Part shown: positions 20,567-31,349 of the stretch, piece after piece
How the letters are laid out: every line of letters begins with the position of its first letter
Position numbering within the stretch: the first letter of the stretch is position 1
Source: Verticillium longisporum
Lineage: Eukaryota; Ascomycota; Sordariomycetes; Glomerellales; Plectosphaerellaceae
Assembly (NCBI GenBank): GCA_019188255.1
Contig: JAETXT010000003.1
Span: 5,642,001-5,706,000 of the forward strand
DNA length: 64,000 nt
Direction: 5' to 3'
Made by a program: the position numbers and the translations under genes
The notes under the pieces: generated by a model
Databases searched by the model: none
Told to the model about the DNA's origin: nothing
The model's input: only the letters and a program-made list of their open reading frames with translations

Positions 20567-22759
20567 TTACATGAAGCCATTTTTCTTCAGGCTCTCCTCA
20601 AACATCCCCTTGCACCTAACCTTGCTCTCCATCTTGGCGCATAGCAAGAAAGCGCCGCTCAACTTTCGGTGAAGGCTGTATGTCTCCTCAGGTGGAGGTG
20701 CTAGGCGCTCCGCAAGCATGACCGGGATCAAAGCCTTGACGCGCTCAGTGATACTCTGATCCTTGAAATCGTAAACCTCGGGCGCCGAAGCTAAAAACGG
20801 CTCCGCCAGCGTCAGCACGGATTTAATGTGTGCATCAACCATGACTCGGCTCTCGTGGCCCGTGAGGTATCCCAGGCTCTCCGAAAGACTCTTCACCGTC
20901 TCGCGATCAGAGCGAGATGCAGCAGCCAGAAGTTGTACATACTGCTTGACGAACGTGTCGGGGTACTCGCGCGAGGCGCCAAAGTCGAGCAGCTCGAGCT
21001 TGTTGGTCTTGGCGTTGTACAAAAAGTTGGTCCAGTTGGGATCAGTCTGCATGAAGCGGAACTCGGTGATTTCGCGAAGACACAGCTGTAGGATCTGGGT
21101 GCCAATCCAGTCCTTCTGGTCCTGGGTAAAGGACTTGATTCGGGTTACGCCAACACCGTCCATGAAGTCCATGGTCAAGACCTGCTTCCCCGACGCTTCC
21201 AGGTAGACATTGGGTACTAGGAATGTGTCCTGGTCGTTAGCAAGAAGCTCCTTGTAGCGGATGGCGCATTGAGCCTCGCGCTCGTAGTCGCACTCCCAGC
21301 CCAGCTCCAATCGAGCATTATCGATCGTCTTGTTCAAGTAGAGACCCTTGGGCAGCAGTTTAGTGGCTGTTAAGAGGATACTCAGGTTGTCGAGGTCCGA
21401 GTTGATCGAATCGGCCACTCCAGGGAATTGGATCTTGACAGCAACCCGTCGGCTGCCTTCCTTCAAAATGGCACGATGAACCTGACCAATGGATGCTGCG
21501 GCGATTGGCTTCTCCTCAAATTCCTCGAAGAGATCTCGCCATTGGGGTCCCAAGTTTGCGACCAAGACCTTGTCCCGCTGCCGTGCGGGCATGTAGTCTG
21601 CCCGATCTTGAACTCTCTGGAGGACCTCTTGCAAAGGTGCCGGAAGCATCTTGGAGTCCTGGAAGCTCATCATCTGCCCGAGCTTCAGTGCCGCGCCTCT
21701 CATATTGGAGAGCTTAGAGACCAACCGCTCCATGTTTCCGGCGCTCAACAACACAGACCCTGAGCCGCTTCCGCCAAAAGCCCGCCCGATGCCCTCCGTG
21801 ATGGCGCCGCCCATGATTCCTGCTGCGAGGCCACCATAGTTCCAGAGGCGACCCATCCGCGACGAAGGTACCTTGGATTCTCTCAGGACATGGACGGGTC
21901 GGGTTGCCTCAACATCCGTCTGTTGAGGCGCAGGGCTAGTTGCTTCGACTTTGTCGAGAGCAGCTTGGAGTGATTGGTTGGCATCCTGGCTGGCCGAGCC
22001 GCCAACTGGCTCTGCCTTGGTGTTGGGTAAAGGCTGAGGCGTCGGAGTGGGTGGAACGGGGTTCGCATGTGGCTTGGGCGATACTGGATGAGAATGCTGC
22101 ATGAACTCGGGCAACCCCGTGGGCTTTGGCTTTTCCCTCGCTCCGAGATCCCCCAGCAAGCCGGATCCTCGTTTGGTGTGGAAAATGTTGACGTCGATTC
22201 CGGGGGGCAAATCCTCCGATTCTTCAGGACCCTTTGGTGCTGACGATGGCTTTTGAGACTTCAAAACGGCCTGCGCCAGGCCGGCGTCCGGGGTGCGCTG
22301 ACTTGATTCCAAGGGAGATGCATCAGACCATTGAGACGCTGTAGGCTTAGGTTGCCTCAATTGCGAGAGCACGGAGCTCGAATCAGGATATAGACCTGCT
22401 GCGTGACTGAAGCCCGGAGATGGAGACGCTGTAGATTTGTGCGGTACATGCGTGGCTTGCTGTGCGGCTTGCTGTGCGGCTTGCGCTGATGAGGCAGCAT
22501 CATTGGCAACGATGGGTCCCTTCTCTGTGGGCGTTGCGGATGGCGCATCCGGGGTGGCTGTAGTTGGAGCCGCTGGTGTTGGCGCTTCCTGTGGTTCTGC
22601 TGACGGACGGATCGTTCGACTCTTCAGTGAAGCGGCGATGCCGGATGTCCTGTTGAGAGACTCCAGCTGCCGGCCTCGCAACGCGACATGCTTGGTTGCC
22701 ACGGACCGTGAGGCATTCAGGACCGATGCCAGGTCGATGGCGAATCTAACAAATCTCAT
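20567..22759 (-). CDS. COQ8: Atypical kinase COQ8 (ABC1/UbiB family), mitochondrial
   Basis: One exon of 730 residues. The N-terminal 300 residues are Ala/Pro/Ser/Thr/Gln-rich and start MRFVRFAIDLASVLNASRSV, a mitochondrial-type presequence. The UbiB domain follows, with the KxGQ signature KLGQMMSF near residue 359 and the Ala-rich loop PIAAASIGQVHRA near 418. It also has the VAVKIQFPGV lysine, QTDPNWTNF as the metal/catalytic segment, and the LLDFGASREY loop near 591. COQ8 acts as an ATPase/kinase that supports the coenzyme Q biosynthesis complex on the matrix side of the inner membrane. The family normally has the Ala-rich loop where other kinases have a Gly-rich one, and that is seen here. 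No introns or frame breaks. Confidence 0.96.
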   Translation of the reverse strand: MRFVRFAIDLASVLNASRSVATKHVALRGRQLESLNRTSGIAASLKSRTIRPSAEPQEAPTPAAPTTATPDAPSATPTEKGPIVANDAASSAQAAQQAAQQATHVPHKSTASPSPGFSHAAGLYPDSSSVLSQLRQPKPTASQWSDASPLESSQRTPDAGLAQAVLKSQKPSSAPKGPEESEDLPPGIDVNIFHTKRGSGLLGDLGAREKPKPTGLPEFMQHSHPVSPKPHANPVPPTPTPQPLPNTKAEPVGGSASQDANQSLQAALDKVEATSPAPQQTDVEATRPVHVLRESKVPSSRMGRLWNYGGLAAGIMGGAITEGIGRAFGGSGSGSVLLSAGNMERLVSKLSNMRGAALKLGQMMSFQDSKMLPAPLQEVLQRVQDRADYMPARQRDKVLVANLGPQWRDLFEEFEEKPIAAASIGQVHRAILKEGSRRVAVKIQFPGVADSINSDLDNLSILLTATKLLPKGLYLNKTIDNARLELGWECDYEREAQCAIRYKELLANDQDTFLVPNVYLEASGKQVLTMDFMDGVGVTRIKSFTQDQKDWIGTQILQLCLREITEFRFMQTDPNWTNFLYNAKTNKLELLDFGASREYPDTFVKQYVQLLAAASRSDRETVKSLSESLGYLTGHESRVMVDAHIKSVLTLAEPFLASAPEVYDFKDQSITERVKALIPVMLAERLAPPPEETYSLHRKLSGAFLLCAKMESKVRCKGMFEESLKKNGFM

Positions 22760-23016
22760 CTGAAAAGCGAGAGGAGATGCTGTCTTGCTAGCATCACACT
22801 CATATCCTCATGCAATTATGTCAAGAAGGTCCGCATGTTGTGGTGAGCTGGGACCAAGTTCACAGGTCGTCATCGAAGCAAAGTTAAAGATTGTTTTACG
22901 CAGTATATGCAACAATTGAGTACTTTTCACTGAGGAGCGGATGAGGTGCGGAAGAAAAGGTACTACGCTCGAATCGATTCTGGGGTATCTAATTTATCTC
23001 ATACATGTCATATCCT

Positions 23017-24339
23017 CTATTGTTTCCTCGAGACGCTCTTCAATAAAGAGCCACGAGCTCGCATGGGCGTTGACTTGGATCCGGAACCACCTGAGCTGCC
23101 AGGCCGGGGGCTTCCGATTTGGCTCCATAACCTCTGCGCTGCGGGCCAATCCTCCTGTAACGCGCGGGCTTGATGGGAACTTGGGCACAGGCGTCTTAGC
23201 TACTTTGCCATGCAGGCCGTTCTTCACATCTTCTCGTTTCGTTTGGGCCGCCCTCTCGACGAGACGGTGGTGGAGGCTCTCTCTCTTGCCCTGTTCTTGG
23301 AGTTTGAAAGGGTTCGGAGTGGCGTCTCCTGGTCCGAGATCAATGACCGGAAGCGCCACTGTCTCCGGCTCATCATCCTCGTCATCAACAAATGCATATC
23401 CGTTGACTCTTGGCGTCTCGCTACCCCCGCCATGCTGGAGTTCTGGTCATTGGCCCTGGTCCGTCCAGCGATGGCATCTCTTACAGCAGACAGGGTCGGA
23501 GATGCGGGTCGCTTGATGGCAGCAGGCTCCGGTACCCTCGTGTTCAAATAATTGATCGACTTGGGCGCCATTCTTGACTCAGCTTGCGCTTTTTGCGCAG
23601 GGCTTTCGTACTCGTCATCTACCCCCTCCGGCTCGAACATTAGGCCATTTCGGGGATTCGCATTCCAACTGTCCGGCCGGCCAGGCCTGTCGTCCTTATC
23701 CTTAATGGCCAGCCTGTCGCGCTTGAAGCCGTCATCAACTAAGCTTCTCGTCGTCGCGATCTTTGCTTCGACCTCGGCTTGTTTGATCATTTGCTTCGAC
23801 GGCAACTTGTTCCCACGCCAGATCCAGGCATACTTCTCGGCCTTCTTCTGATTTTGCTTATCCAAAAGCTTGTAGAAACTCTCGTTGTCCTCGCTGGTAT
23901 ATTTCGCCTGGAAGTTCGCCAGGCTCATGTTGGTATCTACCGCTGGCACAGGCACCTCCCTGGCAGTGGTCGAAGCCGACATTGGCGTGTCGGCGCCATA
24001 TGCTGAGGGTGTCCGCCCATTATTTGTGTGGCTCGTGTTCCTTCGTGGTGTTTGGGAGGTGTGGCGTCCAGGAGTCATGACGCGCTGCAACCTTTGACCT
24101 GCGTTGGATATCCAGGCCGCATCCTTGGATTCGAGAGCGTCTAGGTATTCTTGCTTCGTTTCCGTTTCGAGAAGACCAGGAAAGAAATCACGCGCGATGA
24201 TTTGGGACAAAGCGTCGGTGTATGCATCTTCGTCTATGACCTTCTTGGGGCGCTTAATCTTCTTGGTCGGTGGTGGTGGCGGCATCAAATCGGTGTCGGC
24301 GCGCTTCCGCACCAGCGCCTGCGTTTGGGGAAGATCCAT
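23017..24339 (-). CDS. ESS2: Nuclear spliceosome-associated protein ESS2 (Bis1/DGCR14), two frame breaks
   Basis: The protein starts MDLPQTQALVRKR, contains ALSQIIARDFFPGLLETETK, the hallmark Es2 segment, and later SLANFQAKYTSEDNESFYKL and KYAWIWRGNKLPSKQMI. The family is nuclear and co-purifies with the late spliceosome. The frame breaks in the five-base G run (minus strand) at 23424-23428, where one extra G leads into TPRVNGYAFVDDEDDEPE. It breaks again near 23143-23145, after which the family C-terminus AAQRLWSQIGSPRPG continues to the TAG at 23017. The second break needs plus two or minus one base. With these, the gene has about 441 codons. I chose the ATG at 24339 because the only upstream Met-like codon is GTG and a stop lies just before it. 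Confidence 0.88.
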
Positions 24340-24937
24340 GGCCAAGGCGTCGAGGTCTGGGTTGGGCTGCACTGGTGGCTCGAGAGGAGATCGTACACGA
24401 GAGGCCTAGCCTTCCGGCTACCGCCAGCGCAAGGGCAGATAGCTGGTGTATGTGATGGTGACGTTTCTCGGTTTGCGAAAGACGTGTTGGCTGGATGTTG
24501 AAGTTTCCGCAGGCAACAATGCCATCACGAGCAGGTGCGGAAGTATCCCGCCACCTCCAACACAGTGAGGGTAGATGTATGATAACGGACAAAGAGATAG
24601 GCAAATAGGCCGTGTCTAAATGACCCCTCCTAGCGTTAATGCAATCGAGACAACCAGCGCGCGGGTTCCTCCCAGCTTCTATTGAAATGCCTTTGAGCAT
24701 GATCCTTGCAAGTTTCCGTCGATCGTGAATTGCCTCCTGCCGAAGGGCGATTTTGTTTTCCCATTTTCTACTCCGATTTACCCCAAAACTCAAAACCTTA
24801 AAATCTCGATAGTTCACTCAGTTTCTTCGCAGCGCTGCGTTTCTTCTCGGAGCAGCAGTATTTCAGCACCCCTCGATTCTCCGAACCTTGCGCCGAGCTT
24901 GGCAGCATAGTACCCCACGCGGCGAAACACCACAGAC
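24340..24937. promoter_or_regulatory. Divergent ESS2 / PP5 promoter region
   Basis: These 598 bp lie between opposite start codons. They are comparatively AT-rich around 24700-24800. No repeats or further genes seen. Confidence 0.55.
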
Positions 24938-26648
24938 ATGGCCACCCCAGAGGAGCAAGCAACGGCGTTGAAGAACCAGGGCAACAAGGCCTTCGCCGAA
25001 CACGACTGGCCCACTGCCATCAGCTTCTACACCAAGGCGATCGACCTGAACGACAAGGAGCCCACATACTTTACCAACCGAGCGCAGGTGTGTTGCCCTG
25101 TCACCTCTTTCCTGCTCGCGTGACTGACGTTCTCTCTCCTTGCGCAGGCTCACATCAAGGCCGAGTCCTACGGTTATGCCATCGCCGACTGCGACAAGGC
25201 CATCGCCTTGAACCCCAAGCTTGTCAAGGCGTACTTCCGACGAGGCCTGGCCCACACCGCCATCATTCGGCCCAAGGAGGCTCTCAAGGACTTTAGGGAA
25301 TGTATCAGGATCGACCCCAATAACAAGGATGCCAAGTTGAAGCTTGACGAGTGCAAGAAGATTGTGCGAAAGCTTGACTTCTTTGCCGCTATCGAGGTCG
25401 GCGACGAGCCCTCGGCTGCTGAGGGTCTGGATGTCGATTCCATGGTGGTTGATGCCGACTACGATGGTGTCAGGCTCGGCAACGAGATGACTCAAGAGTT
25501 CATTGATGATATGACGGAAAGATTCAAGACTGGAAAGCTGATCCACAAGAAGTATGCTTACCAGATTCTTCTGGCCGTCAAGCAGCTTGTGTACGACGAG
25601 GCGACCATGGTGGAAATGACGATTCCTGATGATGTGAAACTCACTGTTTGCGGCGACACGCACGGTATGTAACGGACTACGGCTCTTCTTGAGACATAGG
25701 ACTAATCAGCGTACAGGCCAGTACTTCGATCTGATGGAGCTGTTCCGCCTGAACGGCAAGCCGGATGACAAGCACTACTACCTCTTCAACGGCGACTTCG
25801 TCGACCGAGGATCTTGGTCCACCGAGATCGCGCTGCTACTGTATGCCAACAAGTGGCTGCGACCCAAGGCCTTCTTCCTGAACCGCGGTAACCACGAGAC
25901 CGACGACATGAACCGTGTGTACGGTTTCGAGGGCGAGTGCAAGGCAAAGTACAACGAGAGGTATGTCTCACATGCTTCGAATGAAGAACAGCAAGCTCAC
26001 AAAACCTAGGATATTCAAGCTCTTCTCCGAAAGCTTCTCTGCCCTGCCCCTGGCGACCCTCATCGGCTCCAAGTATCTCGTTCTGCACGGCGGTCTGTTC
26101 TCCGACGACAAGGTCAGCCTCGAAGTCATCCGTGCTCTCGACATGCACAAGCAGCGCCAGCCTGGCCAGTCTGGTCTCATGATGGAGATGCTCTGGACCG
26201 ATCCCCAGGAGGAGCCCGGTCGTGGTCCCAGCAAGCGCGGCGTCGGCATGCAGTTCGGCCCTGACATCACCAAGAAGTTCTGCGAGAACAACGGTCTCGA
26301 GGCTGTCATTCGCAGTCACGAAGTCCGCATGGATGGTTACGAGGTGCAGCACGATGGACGCTGTATCACAGGTAAGAGAACGATGGCATTCATGTTGTTT
26401 TATTTGTTTGACTGACCCTTCGCGCTCCAGTCTTTTCTGCGCCCAAGTATTGCGACTCGACCGAGAACCGGGGCGCTTACATCAACATCGGACCCGATTA
26501 CAAGCTGCAGTTTGAGCAGTTTGATGCAGTCGCTCACCCGGACATTAAGCCGATGGTAAGTTCCTCCAATGCTCGGCCCTCTTGAGAGGCTCCGCTGACC
26601 AGTCTGCAGGCGTATGCCCAAAGCTCTCTTATGTCATCTCTGATGTGA
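24938..26648 (+). CDS. PPT1: Ser/Thr protein phosphatase 5 with TPR domain
   Basis: Six exons, 24938-25087, 25148-25664, 25717-25960, 26010-26371, 26431-26555 and 26610-26648, give 478 residues with no frame break. Residues about 8-110 form three TPR repeats (NQGNKAFAEHDWPTAISFY and following), which bind Hsp90 and keep the enzyme autoinhibited. The PPP catalytic domain has GDTHGQYFD, GDFVDRG, NRGNHETDDMN and LHGGLFSDD, plus SAPKYCD near the end. Together these supply the two-metal site residues. The last coding exon has only 39 bases and encodes AYAQSSLMSSLM. This is the third PPP-pathway gene in the window besides the two calcineurin subunits. Confidence 0.96.
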
Positions 26649-26847
26649 ACGAAGGCTCGACTTAGCGATGACGGTCATGTGTCGGAGTTGGGTTTCGGAG
26701 CATCGCCGCTGATTAGGAGCGCGCAGGGGGGCGTATATTTTGCCGCCGTGGCCAGGTGTGATAGGCGGTTCATCCAAAAAGGGAGTCCTGGCCGTTGTCT
26801 TATAGTCGAAACCAGAACCGGCCTCAGAGGTTTGTTCATGAAATCTG

Positions 26848-27285
26848 TCATGACGTCCAAAGCTTATCTTGCCCATCTCCGCCGACCATGGCGCCGAGCC
26901 AGTCAGAGCATTGTCGTATTCTGAGTATCGTATGAGCACCAGCATCCCGCGTCCCCGGCCATGCTGTCAAGGCAGCCGCGAAGGCGCCTAGGTCTTGACG
27001 GGAGACACGCAGCCAGCACTCGTTGCCCTGGACCTTGAGGATATCCAGCGAGATTGCTGCGCCCGTGGCGCCCAGGAACTGCGTCAAGGCAGAGGTACAA
27101 AACGAGTGAAATTGCAGCGCGTCTGTTGATGCCGTCCCCGGCTCATCCCTGACCACCTCCAAGTGGGCATAGGAGAACAAGGGAGCCTTGATCGAACATG
27201 TCAAGAGTTCGTGCGACTTGTGATTTTGGTAGGCCTGCTGTGTACTGGCCGGTGCAGTGTCCTGGCCCTTGCTTTGAGTCGACAT
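26848..27285 (-). CDS. POP8: RNase P/MRP subunit POP8-like protein
   Basis: A single exon of 145 residues starting MSTQSKGQDTAP. The Pop8 domain covers about residues 25-125, including LLTCSIKAPLFSYAHLEV, AISLDILKVQGNECWLRV and LGAFAAALTAW. Pop8 is one of the small alpha-beta proteins that bind the RNA of RNase P (tRNA 5' processing) and RNase MRP (pre-rRNA cleavage). An ATG-less extension exists upstream (TTG start), so I used the first ATG. It converges on PP5 with 199 bp between stops and diverges from SPT4 with 292 bp between starts. Confidence 0.83.
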   Translation of the reverse strand: MSTQSKGQDTAPASTQQAYQNHKSHELLTCSIKAPLFSYAHLEVVRDEPGTASTDALQFHSFCTSALTQFLGATGAAISLDILKVQGNECWLRVSRQDLGAFAAALTAWPGTRDAGAHTILRIRQCSDWLGAMVGGDGQDKLWTS

Positions 27286-27577
27286 TGCGGCACTTGTGCT
27301 GCTCTGCAAGTTCTTCGGAACCCTGAAATATGAGTTTTGTCGTGACTTGGTGATGAAGTTTTAGCATGGAGCAGGTCTGGTCGGGTTTGGTGTACAGTGC
27401 GTGATGGCGGGGCAGCCGCTCTGTTAGTTGCATCTCCCATCAAAGCTCGAGGACAAACAAACGCCCTGTTGTATTTCTTGACGATCCAGCTGCCGAGACC
27501 TGACCAACAACACATTGCGCCACGAACAACACCGCGCCCGAACTCAAGCGCCCTCTCCTGACAGACAGACGACCGCC

Positions 27578-28077
27578 ATGGCGAATAACTTTGTCGCTCC
27601 CAACCAGCAGCGCTTCCTCCGCGCTTGCATGGTCTGCTCCATCGTCATGACCACAGCAGTACGACCCGCCAGCCACCGCTCCACCCCTTTGACCGATGGC
27701 GAGCTGACCTGATTGCAACAGCGCTTCCGCGACGAAGGATGCCCGAACTGCGAGGAGGTCCTCCACCTCGCGGGCTCGCAGGAACAAATCGAAAGCTGCA
27801 CGTCGCAGGTTTTTGAGGGCCTCATCACGCTTGCGGATCCCTCGAGGTCGTGGGTTGCAAAGTGGCAGCGCCTGGACGGCTACGTCAAGGGTGTCTACGC
27901 GACCAAGGTATCGGGCCAGCTCCCGGATGAGGTTCGGATGCAGCTGGAGGAGGAGTATGGCCGGCGGTACATTCCGTAAGTTTTTGTGCCTTTGCTCTCA
28001 CGACAGCCTCGGCGCCCAGGTTCACTTTCTAACAGAGAAACAGGAGAGATGGTACTGAGCAGGACGATGGAGCTTGA
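27578..28077 (+). CDS. SPT4: Transcription elongation factor SPT4
   Basis: Exons 27578-27658, 27722-27975 and 28044-28077 give 122 residues. The protein has the Spt4 zinc ribbon with Cys pairs CMVC (residues 17 and 20) and CPNC (near 34 and 37). [21 protein letters not shown] and the [19 protein letters not shown] segment follow and contact Spt5. Spt4 with Spt5 (DSIF) clamps RNA polymerase II during elongation. The last coding exon has 34 bases and encodes [10 protein letters not shown] after the split codon. Length matches the family (about 100-125). It diverges from POP8. Confidence 0.95.
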
Positions 28078-28269
28078 TACAGCTTGGGAGCAACACGTGT
28101 GATTTCTGCGACGGCGTTTGATGGGGGCGGGGGCATATGAAAGAGTCGAGGCCCAGACTCTTCCGGAAATTCATAAATTCTTGCAATTGGTATCTACCGT
28201 GGCACCCGACCATGAACCTTGACCGTGACCGAAAGACTGATAACGCCGAATACTCGATGACAGACAATT

Positions 28270-29283
28270 CTAGTTGTTCGTTCTTTGCTTCTTCCACGAA
28301 GGCGGCCCTGACCCGGGCGTGTCCCTCGAGCGCTTCCTGTCCATCCTCTCCATGTCTTCCTTCATGATCCTCTCCGCCTCGCTCATCTTCTTCGGCTGTT
28401 GGAAGGCATTCTTCTTGGTGCTGCCGCCGCCTAACGCATTCTTTTTGGCTTGCGCAAAGACATTCTTGGTCTGCGGCTTAGCCGTCATCTTGAGCGACAC
28501 GCCGCCGAGTGACGGCTTCGCGGCCGGTGTGTCCTTTGTCTCCGCACTCGACTCCGGCTTTGTCTCTTGCGCCGGGGCAGGCGACGCTGACGTCTCGTCC
28601 TTGGGCGGCGTCACCTCTGGCTTGGTTGTGGTCGTGGCGGGCTTCGCACCGAAGGAGAGCGTAATTTTCTCACCCTCCTGCCTCTTGAGCTGGCGGTCCT
28701 CTTCGTCCTCCTCATCGTCACTCTTGACGCCCGCCGCTTTCTGTGCCCTCTTGATCTGCTCCCTGATCATCATCTGTTCCACCTCTTCGTTGCCCCTGTC
28801 CTGCGCCTCCTTCCGCCTCAGCGCATCCTGCCTGCGCAGCGCTTCGGGCGAGTTGTCGATCCACGAAATGTGCAGTCCCTTGTCCGTCTCCTCCACGCGA
28901 CAGATGCCCTCGCGGCCGAGGTGCTTTGCAAACTCGGTGAGGCTGGGCCACTTGGTCGCATTCATGTGGACGTGCTCCTTGTTCGCAATGTACTCCTGGT
29001 AGAACCTGTTGATCTGGACCTGCTTCTCGCCGTGGCCCGTCCGCAGGAGCATGATGAAGTCGCGCAGGAACTGGTTGCTGTACTCGTTGATGAACTTTTT
29101 GGGGTCTTCGCCGACGACGAGCATCTGGCGCACGTGCGACTCGCTCTGCGAGTGCAGCTTGAAGCCGTTCTCGTCGCGGCACTGCTTCTCGCACACCTGG
29201 CAGAACCATCGCAGACGCTGGAGGCCCTTGCTCTTGAGCTTGTTCGACAGGTGCTTTGTCGAGCCGACCTCTGCTTTGCCCAT
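28270..29283 (-). CDS. KIN17: KIN17-type DNA/RNA-binding zinc-finger protein
   Basis: A single exon of 337 residues. The C2H2 finger CQVCEKQCRDENGFKLH with its second His near residue 50 is at about 28-50. The conserved winged-helix region follows to about 160 (FINEYSNQFLRDFIMLL, WPSLTEFAKHLGREGICRV, GLHISWIDNSPEALRRQ). The rest is Lys/Glu/Ala-rich and low complexity, ending in a basic tail. KIN17 is a nuclear protein tied to replication, repair and pre-mRNA processing. Animal KIN17 has a C-terminal pair of SH3-like KOW domains; I do not see them here, and 337 residues fits the shorter fungal form. Confidence 0.94.
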   Translation of the reverse strand: MGKAEVGSTKHLSNKLKSKGLQRLRWFCQVCEKQCRDENGFKLHSQSESHVRQMLVVGEDPKKFINEYSNQFLRDFIMLLRTGHGEKQVQINRFYQEYIANKEHVHMNATKWPSLTEFAKHLGREGICRVEETDKGLHISWIDNSPEALRRQDALRRKEAQDRGNEEVEQMMIREQIKRAQKAAGVKSDDEEDEEDRQLKRQEGEKITLSFGAKPATTTTKPEVTPPKDETSASPAPAQETKPESSAETKDTPAAKPSLGGVSLKMTAKPQTKNVFAQAKKNALGGGSTKKNAFQQPKKMSEAERIMKEDMERMDRKRSRDTPGSGPPSWKKQRTNN

Positions 29284-30004
29284 GGTGGCGGTTTGGTGGG
29301 AGCCTGATGGAGTGCTGAAGGCTGGTGTGCTGATGTTGCGCCGGGACCGAAAACGTCGCTGGAGTGTGTAGGATGCGCAGTGTTGATTGTAGAACTTCGC
29401 TCGTCAGAGCACGATGCTTCAGCTGTATGATGTACACCAAGATTGGCGATGTGCAGACGCGCGCTTCAATGTCGCAATGGTAATTGTGATGCCCAGGCGT
29501 ATCGAACATGAAGGACGCTAAAAGATCTTATCAGCAAGCAGCCACTCGGCGGGACGCTTCCGAATGTCTGGAAACATAGGTGGGGGCGATGTTTAGTCAG
29601 CACACTTTTTCGAGCAGCACCGTGCCACGTATTGGGCTTCTCCCTTAGTAGAGGCCCCTGAGAGGCAAGGGTGGCAAAGTTGGACATCAAATCTGTTCAG
29701 TTCTGTAGATTTCAGAGTGGCTCGCTCATGTGACGGTTGGATCATTGTTGGGAATATGATTTTGAACTACGCTCATGTGCTCATATAGACCAGCCTCTGC
29801 GGCCCCTCACCAATGGAACGCGGCGCAGTCCGCCTGGTCTTTCAGACCACCCGTGATAAATCAAGTCATCAAAGTTGTTGCCCATCGAGTGCGGCACATC
29901 GCTTTTGAGCCCACGATACGTGTGAGCCTCCGCCGGTTCCTCCCTTTGCCAGCGCCACCATGATGAATCCAGAACATTTGTCATGACAAGGCCAGTCCCG
30001 CCCT
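29284..30004. other. Intergenic region upstream of KIN17
   Basis: These 721 bp lie between the KIN17 start and the stop of the p24 gene, both on the minus strand. They should hold the KIN17 promoter and the p24 3' UTR. No gene or repeat recognised. Confidence 0.5.
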
Positions 30005-30751
30005 TTACACGTAGCCCTTGCGCGCACCCTGGAAGAAGAACCGGACAACGAAGACCTGCAGGCCGCCCATGAGAACAATGAGAGCGCACTGGATCATGCT
30101 GAAGTTGATGATCCTCGACTCGGTGCTCCTGACGGTGGCAAAGTTGCGGTTCTCGCGCGTGCGGAAGTACTTCTGGCCTCTGGAGATGGTCGACAGCTTG
30201 CTGGAGAGCTTGAAGACGGTCTCTTCAAGAACGGAGGTCTGTTCGGGGGAGGTGCCCTGCTTCGACGGCAGCTCGGCTCGCTTCTCGTTCTCGACCTAGT
30301 GCGGCAAGTGTCAGTGTAGTTCGTATTGGTCGGTGCATGGGGTGTGCTCGTACGGCAATCTCAAAGTCGACGAATTTGTCGGCGAAGGTGCTCATCTCGT
30401 TGTTGAAGCAGAACTGGTACTCGCCAATGACGTTGGCGTTGAAGACAAAGTCGCCCTGGCGCTCCTTCTCGCCATCGAGGATAATCTTCTGGTTCGGGCC
30501 AGTGACAACGTAATCGACATCGAACGAACCACCGGATTGGACCTGGTCAGCATGGTCAGCAGGCTGTGGCCAGGAGGAGGAATGATGGCGATGCTCACGG
30601 CGAAGTAGAAAGCAATCTTCTCGCCCGCATTCTGGGTAACAGTGTAGAAACAAGCCTTCTCGTGGGCTCCGAGCTTGTAGGTGAGGGCAGTGGCCGCAAC
30701 TTGAGAGACGAGGCAGGCGTAGAGCCCGCAGGCGAAAGCAGACAACCTCAT
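30005..30751 (-). CDS. p24-family ER-Golgi cargo receptor (EMP24/GP25L)
   Basis: Exons 30751-30599, 30542-30354 and 30295-30005 give 210 residues. A signal peptide covers about residues 1-21 (MRLSAFACGLYACLVSQVAA). A GOLD domain with the two conserved cysteines follows (KACFYTV near 35 and YQFCFNNEMSTF near 96). After it comes a coiled-coil stem with the segment VRSTESRIINFSMIQ, and one transmembrane helix (about 182-201) with tail RFFFQGARKGYV. The FF motif in the tail fits COPII binding, and no KKXX is present. p24 proteins cycle between ER and Golgi and select GPI-anchored cargo. Erp-type subfamily is likely, but I did not fix which one. Introns are 56 and 58 bp. Confidence 0.92.
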
Positions 30752-31349
30752 GATGGGTGTGGTTGGGGCTGATCTGGCATGTGCCGGGCGTTGATCTCGT
30801 CGGCTGGTGCGAATTTGGGGGGCAAGCTGCAAGCTGTCGCCAAAAGCTCGAGTGACGAACCGGCCACGGTCGCGACTCGATTGAGAGGCACGGCCCGGAT
30901 AATTAGTGCCCCGTTTGGGATGTAGGCCTTTAAACGTTCAGCCACAACGAATGGTTCCAGAGCCCCTGAAGTGTGGCTGGTGGAGTCAGATCACTTATCG
31001 CGTCACGACACCGCGACCGGACCCACCCACGCGCGTCTTGGTGACTTCATCAGCACTGACGTCTTTGCCTTGCAGGGGCGCACAAGGTTACCGCGACAGC
31101 GCCGTGGTCCCCAGTTCGGGTGCTGCCTTTGCTTTGTGCCAGCTATCTCTACCTACTACATGTCACGATAGGCACCAAACGCTTCTCGACGCGCCAATGT
31201 CGGCCTTTTTCTAATCATTTTCGATACTTTTCACTCATACTCTCTTGTCTTGCCTCTACCTGTGATACCCGTCTGATCCCTATCATCACTTTGCTTTGTA
31301 CCTTTTGCCCTTCGCCCGCTCCTGTGGGGCATCACAACCCTCACTCACA
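30752..31349. promoter_or_regulatory. Divergent p24 / PhoD-like promoter region
   Basis: These 598 bp lie between opposite start codons. The last 200 bases before the PhoD start are T/C-rich with CTCTTGTCTTGCC-like tracts. No other feature. Confidence 0.55.
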
